The translations under genes and the position numbers were made by a program. Shown here piece after piece: positions 1-9,176 of a stretch of DNA of 39,402 nt. Location of the stretch: the NCBI GenBank assembly GCA_002409745.1, contig DHOU01000010.1, forward strand, positions 1-39,402. Reading direction: 5' to 3'. The stretch is from Bacteroidales bacterium UBA5382. GTDB taxonomy: Bacteria; Bacteroidota; Bacteroidia; Bacteroidales; Dysgonomonadaceae. The notes beneath the pieces are model-generated. The model was not told where the DNA came from. It ran no database searches and was given only the letters and a program-made list of their open reading frames with translations. Every line of letters begins with the position of its first letter. The first letter of the stretch is position 1.

Positions 1-269
1 TGTATACTTTTATGTATATTTGTTGCAAATAAAATTTAAGTTTTGTTCAGAATGAACAAAAGATCCGCATGGCTGAACCGAAGAACATAGAGAGGCGATA
101 CAATAGTTATTGATAACAAGTAAGGAGAAAATTGGGCACTATAGTTCAAAAAGAGGAAATGAATCTACACAATAGAATAAAAACGACAAAGATAGAGAAA
201 AACGAACTTACCGAATTTATTTATTAAAGTGAATAAAACAAATTACGAATAAAGTTAACTTATGTATTT
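1..269 (+). promoter_or_regulatory. Upstream region of first susC, with possible promoter
   Basis: This stretch holds no credible gene. A TATATTTG at 15-22 fits the Bacteroidota -7 box TAnnTTTG, but any -33 element would lie off the window, and it would give a leader of about 245 nt. A short palindrome GTTAT-TG-ATAAC lies at 106-117. The rest is AT-rich and unremarkable. Confidence 0.35.
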
Positions 270-3200
270 ATGAAAAGAAAAATGAATCTTTTGTTAATGC
301 TCTGCTTTATAAGCTTGGGCATCGCGTTCGGACAGACCCGTGTAACGGGACATGTGATGGACGAAGCAGGCGATCCGATTATCGGCGCCTCGGTACAGGT
401 AAAAGGCAGCACCGGACAAGGAACTATCACCGATGTGGATGGGAACTTCGGCTTCACAGCTCCGGCAGGTGCCGCCACCCTTGTTGTTTCGTACGTCGGA
501 ATGATCACTCAGGAAGTACCTGTAAGCGCAAACGTGCGGGTAGTTCTTGTAGCCGATAACGAACAACTGGAAGAAGTGGTAGTTGTCGGATACGGAACGC
601 AAAAGAAAGCGAATTTAACAGGAGCCGTGTCTACCGTAAACGTATCTAAGCAATTAGAAGCACGACCATATTCTGATATTTCTAAAGCATTACAAGGCGC
701 AGTTCCCGGCTTATCCGTAATAAATAGCAGCGGAAAATTGGGAGCCCAACCCACCCTTAATATTCGAGGTTTAGGAACATTGAGCAATGATGCTAAAAGT
801 AAGCCTCTTATTGTAGTAGACGGCGTACCGATGGAAGATATATCCCTATTAAACACACAGGATATCGAGAACATCTCTGTGTTAAAAGATGCGGCTTCCA
901 CTTCTATTTATGGTACCCGAGCAGCTTTTGGTGTGATTTTGATTACCACGAAATCAGCAAAAAAAACGGAAAGAACTACCGTCAATTACACCAATAATTT
1001 TTCTTGGGACACTCCGACGATTCTTCCCGATTACCCGGATGTTCCACAACAATTGAAAGCATTGATGGCTGCTAATAAACGAACTGGCTCTGAAAATGAA
1101 CTTTTCGGCATGTACCTGGATCAAATGCTCCCCTACGCAGAAAAGTGGAAAGAAGAACATAATGGGAAGAAATCGGGATACCGAGAGATGGTGCTGGGAA
1201 ACGGTACGAATGTTCTGGGCGATTTTATGTTGGATAAAAACGGTGTGGGGATGTATTTTGCCGATTGGGACGTGGTAGATATTATGTTCCGGAATTGGAA
1301 ACCGGCGCAAAGCCATAATCTCTCCGTTCAGGGTACCAGCGGAAAAACATCTTATTATATGTCAGTGGGGTATAATCATGATGAAGGTATCATGACGTTT
1401 TTTCCCGAAAAAATGGATAAATGGACAACCTTGTTAAATGTAACGACAGACGTACGGGATTGGCTGCAAGTCGGAAGCCGATTGAATTACAGCAACAAAG
1501 ACTTTAAAGGGCCGGCCACGCGTAGAGGCACCTATCAATATATGTGGCGCTGGGGAAGTTTCTTCGGGCCTTACGGAACTTATCAGGGAACAGATTTCCG
1601 CAATGACATTGCCTACCGCAAGCAAGCCGGAGATTGGACGGACAACGACAGTTTCGTACGACTCGGCGCTTTTGCAAAGGCTACACTGGCCAAAGGTCTT
1701 ACCTTAAATGCCGATTATACCTATAACGTAGAGAATTATAACTATAAAGCAGCATACATTCCTTTGAGCGGCTGGAACTCATGGGGAGGAGCCATCATCA
1801 CCCCCGGAGCTTTCTCAACCAGTTCGTGGCTCGAGCAGGAATCGAGGAATGACAAATCGTTCGCCTTTAATATTTACGGTAATTATGAATTTAGTCTGGT
1901 TAACAGCCATAACTTCAACTTAATGTTGGGTGCAAATGCCGAGAGCGGAAAGTATTTCGACCATAGCTCCAATCGAGAAACCCTATTGGATCCTAATTTA
2001 CCTGAATTTAACCTCGCCAACGGGACACAAACTGTTGACGGAGCTCATACTCATTGGGCTACTGCCGGTTATTTCGGACGTTTGAATTATGATTATAAAG
2101 GTATATGGCTATTGGAACTCAATGGGCGTTTCGACGGTTCCTCAAAGTTTCCGGCTAATGATCGATGGGCATTCTTCCCTTCGGCTTCTGCGGGATATAG
2201 AATAAGCGAAGAAGGTTTTTTTGCTCCTTTGCGCCATATCGTCAGCAATGCAAAAGTGCGCGCCTCTTACGGAGAAATAGGGAACCAAGCCGTAGGGAAT
2301 AATATGTATATTCCCACCATGACAAAAATCGACGATGCCGATACGCATTGGCTCTCGGACGACGGAACGACCAAAGTAGTTGCCTACAATATGCCGAAAT
2401 TAGTCTCTCCGACTTTAAAATGGGAACGCATCCAGACTTCGGATATCGGAGGAGATTTCGGATTCCTAAACAATGAATTGAATCTTTCCTTCGACTGGTA
2501 TCAACGTACCACCAAAGACATGTTGGCACCTGGAAAAACCATGCCCGATGTATTGGGAACAAACGCTCCTTATGTAAATGCCGGGACTTTGAGAACACGC
2601 GGATGGGAAATAAACATCGACTGGCGTCACCGATTTAACGAAGTTACCGTTTATGCCAACGCTAATATAGGAGATTTTAAAACCGTAATCACCAAATGGG
2701 ATAACGACACAAAACTATTAAACCAAAATTATAGCGGCAAAACGTATGGAGATATCTGGGGTTTTGAAACCGAACGGTATTTTAGGGAAGATGAATATCG
2801 TTCGGTTCCGGTGTTGGACGATCTGGGAAATCCAAAAAAAGACACCGCGGGAAATCCTATTATGAAAAACGTACCGGTAGAGGGAGTCCCTTCCCAAGAA
2901 GGGTTGAACCAAGGATCATTCGTTTTCGGCCCGGGAGACATCAAATTTAAAGACCTCGACGGAAACGGTGTTATCGACGGGGGAAAAGGAACAGCCGATG
3001 ACCATGGCGATTTAAAAGTAATCGGCAACACTACGCCACGCTATCAGTATGCTTTCCGTTTGGGGGCAGAATGGAAAGGCTTCGATATCGATATGTTTTT
3101 CCAAGGAATCGGTAAAAGATCCGTATGGACCCAAAGTGCTTTCGTAATGCCGATGATGCGCGGAGCGGATGCGATTTACGCGAACCAGACAAGTTACTGG

Positions 3201-3584
3201 ACGGAAGAAAATCCGGATCCCAACGCCGATTATCCGCGGATGTTCCCCGGGAATGCAGGGAAAGGCTCCATTGCCGCTTTGGATTTGGGAAACCATAACT
3301 TCTATCCCCAAACAAAATATCTGGTAAATATGGCTTACTTGCGCTTTAAGAATTTAACGATCGGATACACCTTGCCTACGCAAATCGCTTCCCGTATCTA
3401 TTTACAGAAGGCAAGGATCTATTTCAGCGCCAATAATCTGGCCGAATTGATCAACAAAAGCAACGCGCCCGTCGACCCCGAAGTAAACGACAAAGAAGAG
3501 GGAGCAAGCTTAGGAAACGCCACCTGGGGCCGTATCGACCCGATGTACAGGACGATTTCTTTCGGTGTTCAACTTACCTTTTAA
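270..3584 (+). CDS. SusC/RagA-family TonB-linked outer-membrane receptor (pair 1)
   Basis: This 1104-residue protein is an outer-membrane TonB-dependent transporter that should import glycan or peptide fragments captured by its SusD partner. A signal peptide (1-21, ending FGQ) is followed by a carboxypeptidase-regulatory-like domain (about 24-105). Next come the EEVVVVGYGTQ TonB-box region, a plug with ISVLKDAASTSIYGTRAAFGVILITTK, and a long beta-barrel ending in a terminal F (VQLTF). A calcium-loop-like segment, FKDLDGNGVIDGG, lies near residue 895. There is no STN domain before the regulatory-like domain, so anti-sigma signalling is not expected. The start gives a normal signal peptide. The susD gene follows after 30 nt. 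The first 90 residues after the signal peptide are almost identical to those of the SusC proteins at 5923 and 12625. The substrate cannot be told from the sequence. Confidence 0.96.
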   Translation: MKRKMNLLLMLCFISLGIAFGQTRVTGHVMDEAGDPIIGASVQVKGSTGQGTITDVDGNFGFTAPAGAATLVVSYVGMITQEVPVSANVRVVLVADNEQLEEVVVVGYGTQKKANLTGAVSTVNVSKQLEARPYSDISKALQGAVPGLSVINSSGKLGAQPTLNIRGLGTLSNDAKSKPLIVVDGVPMEDISLLNTQDIENISVLKDAASTSIYGTRAAFGVILITTKSAKKTERTTVNYTNNFSWDTPTILPDYPDVPQQLKALMAANKRTGSENELFGMYLDQMLPYAEKWKEEHNGKKSGYREMVLGNGTNVLGDFMLDKNGVGMYFADWDVVDIMFRNWKPAQSHNLSVQGTSGKTSYYMSVGYNHDEGIMTFFPEKMDKWTTLLNVTTDVRDWLQVGSRLNYSNKDFKGPATRRGTYQYMWRWGSFFGPYGTYQGTDFRNDIAYRKQAGDWTDNDSFVRLGAFAKATLAKGLTLNADYTYNVENYNYKAAYIPLSGWNSWGGAIITPGAFSTSSWLEQESRNDKSFAFNIYGNYEFSLVNSHNFNLMLGANAESGKYFDHSSNRETLLDPNLPEFNLANGTQTVDGAHTHWATAGYFGRLNYDYKGIWLLELNGRFDGSSKFPANDRWAFFPSASAGYRISEEGFFAPLRHIVSNAKVRASYGEIGNQAVGNNMYIPTMTKIDDADTHWLSDDGTTKVVAYNMPKLVSPTLKWERIQTSDIGGDFGFLNNELNLSFDWYQRTTKDMLAPGKTMPDVLGTNAPYVNAGTLRTRGWEINIDWRHRFNEVTVYANANIGDFKTVITKWDNDTKLLNQNYSGKTYGDIWGFETERYFREDEYRSVPVLDDLGNPKKDTAGNPIMKNVPVEGVPSQEGLNQGSFVFGPGDIKFKDLDGNGVIDGGKGTADDHGDLKVIGNTTPRYQYAFRLGAEWKGFDIDMFFQGIGKRSVWTQSAFVMPMMRGADAIYANQTSYWTEENPDPNADYPRMFPGNAGKGSIAALDLGNHNFYPQTKYLVNMAYLRFKNLTIGYTLPTQIASRIYLQKARIYFSANNLAELINKSNAPVDPEVNDKEEGASLGNATWGRIDPMYRTISFGVQLTF

Positions 3585-3614
3585 CAGATTTATGAATCAC
3601 TAAAAATCAGAAAT

Positions 3615-5345
3615 ATGAAAACATTCAATAAGATATGTATCGCATTATCAGTCCTGCTATTAACCGCATGCAACGGCTTTTTGGACAAAGAACCGCTGGA
3701 TACCTTTACCAATAACAATTTTTGGACCAGCGAAAATAATGTAACCGGATATGCTTATGCTTTTTATGATGATTTCCTTGGTTACGGCAACGGGGGGGGC
3801 TCCGGCCTCTTTTATTTCCGAACTCTTTCCGACGATCAAGCAGGAGGAAGTTTTGCCGATTGGAACTATCAAAATGTTCCTTCGAGCAGCACGACATGGA
3901 GTGACAGCTGGATCGAAATCCGAAGAGCGAACATCTTGCTTGAGAACGTCGATAAGGTCAATATGAGCGATGAAGCCAAAAACCATTGGACAGGTGTCGG
4001 ACGGCTTATGCGGGCATGGCATTATTATCAGTTAATCAGAGCTTACGGCGATGTGCCTTGGATCGAGAAATCGCTCGATATTACCGATGACGGATATTTA
4101 TATGCCGCGCGCAACAACAGGGATGAGGTCATGGAGCATGTGCTGGAAGATTTAAATTTCGCTTGTGGAAACATGTACGATAATAGTTCCAAAAAGGCCT
4201 TGAATCGAAACGTGGCTTATGCCATGAAAGCCGAAATCTGCCTTTTCGAAGGCGCTTATCGCAAATACCGCAAAGCCGAAGACGGGCAATCGGCTCCTGA
4301 TGCGTCCGGAGCAAGCAAGTTTTTCAATGAAGCAAAATCGGCTTCGGGCTATATTATCGATAACAAAAAATATACCCTCAACGACTCCTATCAGGGAAAT
4401 TATAATTCTATCGACTTGAATAATAATCCGGAAATGATCTTTTACAAAGCCTATAAGAAAGACGTTTTGCAACATTCGACTATAGACTACACTTGTTCTT
4501 CCACCCAGATCAGCGGATTGACAAAAAATGCTTTCGAAGCATATCTTTTCACCGACGGGAAACCCAAGGCGCTAACAGCTCTTGATAAGAACGATGAGCC
4601 TAAAGAGATTATCTACCGGAAAAAAGTCGGCGATAAAGAAGTCACCGACACGGTTTATTCCATTACCGAGCTTTTAGACGTGAGAGATAAACGCTTATCG
4701 CAAACCATCGATTCGGCGCTTTGCTATCAGGGCCGCTCTTTTCAGCGATTCAATCGAGGAATGTCAATGACTGCATCTACAGGCTACGGCATTTGCAAAT
4801 ATGATAATCCGGCTATAGAAGATGCTTATAGAAATCAAACGGGAAGCAATTTTACGCATGCGCCTATTTTTTGGTTGTCGGTTGTTTACTTGCAGTATGC
4901 CGAAGCATGTGCAGAATTAGGAAATATCACTCAAACGGATTTGGATAAATCAATCAATAAATTAAAAGAAAGAGCCGGGCTTCCGCCTCTAACGGTCGAG
5001 GTGGGATTCTCCGATCCGGCCAACAACATGGGCGTAAGTGCTTTGATTTGGGAAATTCGTCGCGAACGTCGCTGCGAACTCATGTTCGATAATTGGACAC
5101 GCTATTGGGATTTGATCCGCTGGCATCAACTCGACAAATTGGATTCTTCCAACCATCCGGATATCCTTTTAGGCGCAAATGTTACAAAAGATATTAACAA
5201 CAAAGTTATTCCGCGTGTCGGAAATTACATTGATGGCACAAAGGGAAAAACTCGTATCTTTGCAAAGAAACATTATTGGTACCCAATCCCCTCCGGACAG
5301 CTTTCTCTGAATCCTCAGTTAGGTCAAAACGAAGGCTGGAAATAA
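3615..5345 (+). CDS. SusD/RagB-family glycan-binding lipoprotein (pair 1)
   Basis: This 576-residue cell-surface lipoprotein should bind substrate and cap the SusC barrel encoded just upstream. It has a lipoprotein signal with lipobox LLTAC (Cys19). It also has the SusD opening (FLDKEPLDTFTNNNFWTSE), TPR-like helices, the family segment LIWEIRRERRCELMFDNWTRYWDLIRW, and the usual ending YPIPSGQLSLNPQLGQNEGW. A run of eight G (3792-3799) lies inside codons for a glycine stretch near residue 60. A one-base slip there would frameshift the protein early. Transcription probably ends at the strong hairpin at 5371-5404. Confidence 0.95.
   Translation: MKTFNKICIALSVLLLTACNGFLDKEPLDTFTNNNFWTSENNVTGYAYAFYDDFLGYGNGGGSGLFYFRTLSDDQAGGSFADWNYQNVPSSSTTWSDSWIEIRRANILLENVDKVNMSDEAKNHWTGVGRLMRAWHYYQLIRAYGDVPWIEKSLDITDDGYLYAARNNRDEVMEHVLEDLNFACGNMYDNSSKKALNRNVAYAMKAEICLFEGAYRKYRKAEDGQSAPDASGASKFFNEAKSASGYIIDNKKYTLNDSYQGNYNSIDLNNNPEMIFYKAYKKDVLQHSTIDYTCSSTQISGLTKNAFEAYLFTDGKPKALTALDKNDEPKEIIYRKKVGDKEVTDTVYSITELLDVRDKRLSQTIDSALCYQGRSFQRFNRGMSMTASTGYGICKYDNPAIEDAYRNQTGSNFTHAPIFWLSVVYLQYAEACAELGNITQTDLDKSINKLKERAGLPPLTVEVGFSDPANNMGVSALIWEIRRERRCELMFDNWTRYWDLIRWHQLDKLDSSNHPDILLGANVTKDINNKVIPRVGNYIDGTKGKTRIFAKKHYWYPIPSGQLSLNPQLGQNEGWK
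3792..3799 (+). repeat. G8 homopolymer inside susD
   Basis: Eight consecutive G lie in the coding frame (AAC GGG GGG GGC TCC), giving a Gly-rich turn. Tracts of this length can slip during replication, and a slip here would truncate the lipoprotein after about 60 residues. Phase variation is an inference. Confidence 0.6.
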
Positions 5346-5370
5346 GAATTAAAATTCAACATCCTACTCA

Positions 5371-5404
5371 AATAGGAGGAAAATGGCTTCATTTTCCTCC
5401 TATT
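5371..5404 (+). terminator. Rho-independent terminator after SusCD pair 1
   Basis: A perfect 15-bp stem (AATAGGAGGAAAATG with its complement) and a 4-nt loop are followed by CGTTTTT. It starts 25 nt after the susD stop and should end the first SusCD transcript. Confidence 0.9.
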
Positions 5405-5922
5405 CGTTTTTCCGATATTTTGTATATAGCGAGCTACCCGTTTGACGTCAATTTAATTTTTTAACTACCCTTCATATTTATGTCTTTGATTGTATATGAA
5501 ACAGAAACATTTTAATTATAGACACTGTTAAAACGGCACTTTTAACAGTTTAAAAGGAATATAGTCGAAAAAATCGCATATCTTTGTTTCAATAAATCTA
5601 AAGAATATGAGTTGTCAACAGAAAATACCCCGCGGCCGACTGTTTACAAAAACCAATGAGAGGTCTTTTTGTTATGTTTCCACATCCTCTATAAAATCAA
5701 TTTTTTATTATCATTTACCGATATTTGCCCCTGTAATTCCTCTTTTACAACCGGTTGGCTCGGATTTTCAGACTAAGATATTCCCCAAAAAACGCTTTAT
5801 GAAAATACTCCTTTTTATATAAAAGAGAAGAGGATGAAGGATCATCTATTCGCGGTCAAAAAATAAAAAAACTATAGAACAATCACGAGAAAATAATTAA
5901 TAATCAGTTAAATCATCTATGT
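5405..5922 (+). promoter_or_regulatory. Promoter and long leader of susC pair 2
   Basis: An inverted repeat CTGTTAAAA-N6-TTTTAACAG (5525-5548) stands 30 nt upstream of a TATCTTTG -7 box at 5579-5586. No clear TTTG -33 element is seen at the expected place. The predicted transcript would carry a leader of about 330 nt before the susC ATG at 5923. The leader contains a 71-codon open frame (5607-5822, starting MSCQQKIPRG) with no recognisable domain. It could be a leader peptide but is more likely chance. The inverted repeat could be an operator or a weak terminator. Confidence 0.45.
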
Positions 5923-8900
5923 ATGAAAAGAAAAATCAATCTTTTATTTTTTCTGTTTCTTATAAGTACAGGAATAATGTTAGCGCAAACCCGTGTAACG
6001 GGGAGTGTAATGGACGAAGCGGGCGACCCGGTCATCGGGGCCTCAGTACAAGTAAAGGGAACAGGGCAGGGCACCATCACTGATGTTGACGGAAACTTTA
6101 GCTTCACGGCTCCGGCAGGCGCCACCACCCTCGTTATTTCGTATGTCGGAATGATCGCTCAGGAAGTACCTGTAAGCGCGAATGTGCGGATAGTGCTGGT
6201 TGCAGATAATGAGCAACTGGAGGAGGTAGTAGTCGTCGGGTACGGAACACAGAAAAAAGCGAACCTTACAGGTGCGGTATCGAGCATTGATGTGAATGAT
6301 GCAGTGGCCAGCCGTCCCGTTACGGATATTGCAAAAGCCTTGCAGGGTATCTCTCCCGGCCTAATCATAACAAATAATTTGGGAGGCATCGGAACAGAAT
6401 CGACCATCCGCTTAAGAGGATCAATCGGATCATTGAACGCCACCTCCGGTACCTCCCCGTTAATTTTAGTGGATGGAGTGGAAGTCCCCAGTTTAAATCT
6501 TATCAATCCGAATGATATAGAATCGATTTCTGTTTTAAAAGATGCAGCTTCTGCTTCAATTTATGGAACCAGAGCAGCATGGGGGGTAATTCTCATTACC
6601 ACAAAACAGGGAATCGAAGGAACACCTCGCGTAAGTTACTCGAATAACTTTGCATGGAATACCCCGACCAATATGCCAGAATTAATGTCGACGGTAGAAA
6701 ACGCCGAATTTATGTTGAAAATCCAGGAAAGAATCGACCCGGACATAAAGGTAGTCAGTTCAATAGGGTACTCGATCGATGAAACAGCTGTGAATAAACT
6801 TCGAGAATGGGAAGGGAAATATGGAGGCATGTCGCAATCAGAATTGGGAGAAATGCAATTAGGTCGCGATTTTGAAATAAGAGACGGAAAAACTTTCTTT
6901 TATCGTTCTTTCGATCCTATTGCAGAATTCACAAAAAAATGGACTCCCCAGCAAAATCACGATTTTTCGATTGCAGGAGGATCCAAAAATAGCACGTACA
7001 ATATCGGATTGGGATATTTGAAGCAAGATGGAATAATGAAAATCAATACGGATAAATACGAAAGATATAATATTACATCCAACACCACAACAAAAATCAA
7101 AGATTGGTGGAAAGTACGGACTAACATTATGTTTACAAGAACAAACAACAGCGAACCCTATCGTTATACCGGAGGACAATATGATGCCTGGTTTTATCTG
7201 CTCCGCTGGCCACGATGGTATCCGTATGCTACGTATGAGGGAAAAGATTTCCGCTCTTCCGTTACCGACCTTAAACAAGCAAATAGAGAAAATACATCTA
7301 CAAATTACGTAAGGGCAAATATCGGCACGGAATTAAATCCAATAAAAAATTTATCTATCAATCTAGATTACACTTTCGGACTTTGGAATCAGTATCAAAA
7401 AAGAAATGGAGGTGAAGTCTGGGGATATGACATGTTTTCTGCTGCTCCTTTAGAAGATTATAGCACCTTGTATAGTAACTCAGCAAATAGAGCCGTTCAG
7501 ACTAGCCGATACACGATGTCACATATTTATAAAGCTTATGCTACTTATGATCTGAATATAAAAGAAAATCACAACTTGAGAGTTATGTTAGGAATGGATG
7601 CCGAAACAAGAGAAAGATTGGGACACTACTCAGAACGCAGGAAGCTTATAGAACAGAGTAAACCCGAAATAGCATTGGCTACCGGAGAACAATATGTGGA
7701 TGGAGTGGCTTTCAACAATGATTTTGCAGCCGCGGGATTTTTCGGCAGAATAAATTATGATTTCATGCAAAAATATTTATTGGAAATCAATACTCGATAT
7801 GACGGATCCTCTAAATTTCCACGAGGGAAAAAGTGGGCGCTATTTCCTTCCGCATCGGCCGGATGGCGCATTTCCGAAGAATCTTTTATGAATTGGAGCC
7901 GTTCTTACCTCTCGAATTTGAAACTACGAGGCTCTTGGGGGACAATCGGGAATCAAGATGTAGCATCGAATTCCTTTATCTCGACCATGGAATCCGGTTC
8001 ATCGGAATGGATAATTAACAAGGAAGATATTGTTTATTTAGGATCGCCTTCTATTATCTCATCCGATTTAACATGGGAACGTGTAACGACTTATGATATC
8101 GGATTGGATGCAAGTTTCTTTGGAAACAAACTATCTTTTATCCTTGACTGGTATAAAAGAATTACTTCCGGGATGCATACTGCCGGAGAAGCATTACCCT
8201 CCACATTTGGCGCTACCGCTCCAAAAATCAATTACGGAGAACTCACAACCACAGGTCTTGAGCTGGGCGCAAACTTTCAACATAGATTCGAGAATGGACT
8301 TGCAATAAATCTGAAAGCATCCTTATCGAATGTAAAAGAAGTCATTACAAAATTCAATAACACGGACAATAATATATATCAAAATTATGAGGGAAAGGTT
8401 TTGGGCGAAATTTGGGGATATGAAACAGACCGATTATTTCAACAAGATGATTTTAATGCAGACGGAACTTTAAAAACCGGGATTCCTTCACAAGATTTAT
8501 ATGAATCCGGAGCATTTAAATTTGGCCCTGGTGATGTAAAATATAAAGATTTAGATGGAGACGGTAAAATAACGTATGGTAAAAATACGACAAATGATCA
8601 TGGTGATTTAAAGGTAATCGGGAACGCTCTCCCAAGAATGGAATACAATTTCGGAGCAGATTTCGCCTATAAAAATTTTGACTTGAGATTATTCTTTCAA
8701 GGAGTCGGATCACGCGATTATTGGGCCTTTGGGGCTGTGGCAATTCCTGGCGGAGGTTCAAGTTTTGCAGAATCCGCATTTAAGCATCAACTGGATTATT
8801 GGACTCCTGAAAACACGAATGCGTTCTATCCCAAGCCTTCAAACAATGGATGGAATAGCAATGGGAACAATTTTCTAAGACAAACACGTTACTTACAAAA

Positions 8901-9165
8901 TATGGCTTATTTAAGGTTGAAAAATCTCACAGTGGGTTATACTTTACCTGCGTTATGGATGCAGAAGATTAAGTTTCAAAGCGCAAGAATTTATTTAAGC
9001 GCCGAAAATCTGTTTGAACTCGAAAAAATGACCGTTCCTATCGATCCTGAAAGTACCTATCAAAAGGCCGGTTATGACAGTGTTAAAAATGGCGAAAGCT
9101 GGTCTTTCGGAAGAAGTTATCCTTTTAACAGAACATTATCATTTGGTATGCAAATTCAATTTTAA
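5923..9165 (+). CDS. SusC/RagA-family TonB-linked outer-membrane receptor (pair 2)
   Basis: This 1080-residue TonB-dependent outer-membrane importer is partnered with the SusD gene 11 nt downstream. It has a signal peptide (1-21, ending LAQ) and a regulatory-like domain (about 24-105) nearly identical to those of pairs 1 and 3. The EEVVVVGYGTQKKANLTGAVS region, a plug with ISVLKDAASASIYGTRAAWG, and a barrel ending GMQIQF follow. A calcium-loop-like FKFGPGDVKYKDLDGDGKI occurs late in the barrel. No STN domain is present. After the shared N-terminus the protein diverges from its neighbours, as expected for a receptor with its own ligand. The ligand is unknown. Confidence 0.96.
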   Translation: MKRKINLLFFLFLISTGIMLAQTRVTGSVMDEAGDPVIGASVQVKGTGQGTITDVDGNFSFTAPAGATTLVISYVGMIAQEVPVSANVRIVLVADNEQLEEVVVVGYGTQKKANLTGAVSSIDVNDAVASRPVTDIAKALQGISPGLIITNNLGGIGTESTIRLRGSIGSLNATSGTSPLILVDGVEVPSLNLINPNDIESISVLKDAASASIYGTRAAWGVILITTKQGIEGTPRVSYSNNFAWNTPTNMPELMSTVENAEFMLKIQERIDPDIKVVSSIGYSIDETAVNKLREWEGKYGGMSQSELGEMQLGRDFEIRDGKTFFYRSFDPIAEFTKKWTPQQNHDFSIAGGSKNSTYNIGLGYLKQDGIMKINTDKYERYNITSNTTTKIKDWWKVRTNIMFTRTNNSEPYRYTGGQYDAWFYLLRWPRWYPYATYEGKDFRSSVTDLKQANRENTSTNYVRANIGTELNPIKNLSINLDYTFGLWNQYQKRNGGEVWGYDMFSAAPLEDYSTLYSNSANRAVQTSRYTMSHIYKAYATYDLNIKENHNLRVMLGMDAETRERLGHYSERRKLIEQSKPEIALATGEQYVDGVAFNNDFAAAGFFGRINYDFMQKYLLEINTRYDGSSKFPRGKKWALFPSASAGWRISEESFMNWSRSYLSNLKLRGSWGTIGNQDVASNSFISTMESGSSEWIINKEDIVYLGSPSIISSDLTWERVTTYDIGLDASFFGNKLSFILDWYKRITSGMHTAGEALPSTFGATAPKINYGELTTTGLELGANFQHRFENGLAINLKASLSNVKEVITKFNNTDNNIYQNYEGKVLGEIWGYETDRLFQQDDFNADGTLKTGIPSQDLYESGAFKFGPGDVKYKDLDGDGKITYGKNTTNDHGDLKVIGNALPRMEYNFGADFAYKNFDLRLFFQGVGSRDYWAFGAVAIPGGGSSFAESAFKHQLDYWTPENTNAFYPKPSNNGWNSNGNNFLRQTRYLQNMAYLRLKNLTVGYTLPALWMQKIKFQSARIYLSAENLFELEKMTVPIDPESTYQKAGYDSVKNGESWSFGRSYPFNRTLSFGMQIQF

Positions 9166-9176
9166 ACCTCAGAATT

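Noticed and set aside
5607..5822. 71-codon open frame in the leader of susC pair 2 as a real gene
   Set aside because: No domain, no clear ribosome-binding context and odd composition; kept only as a possible leader peptide.
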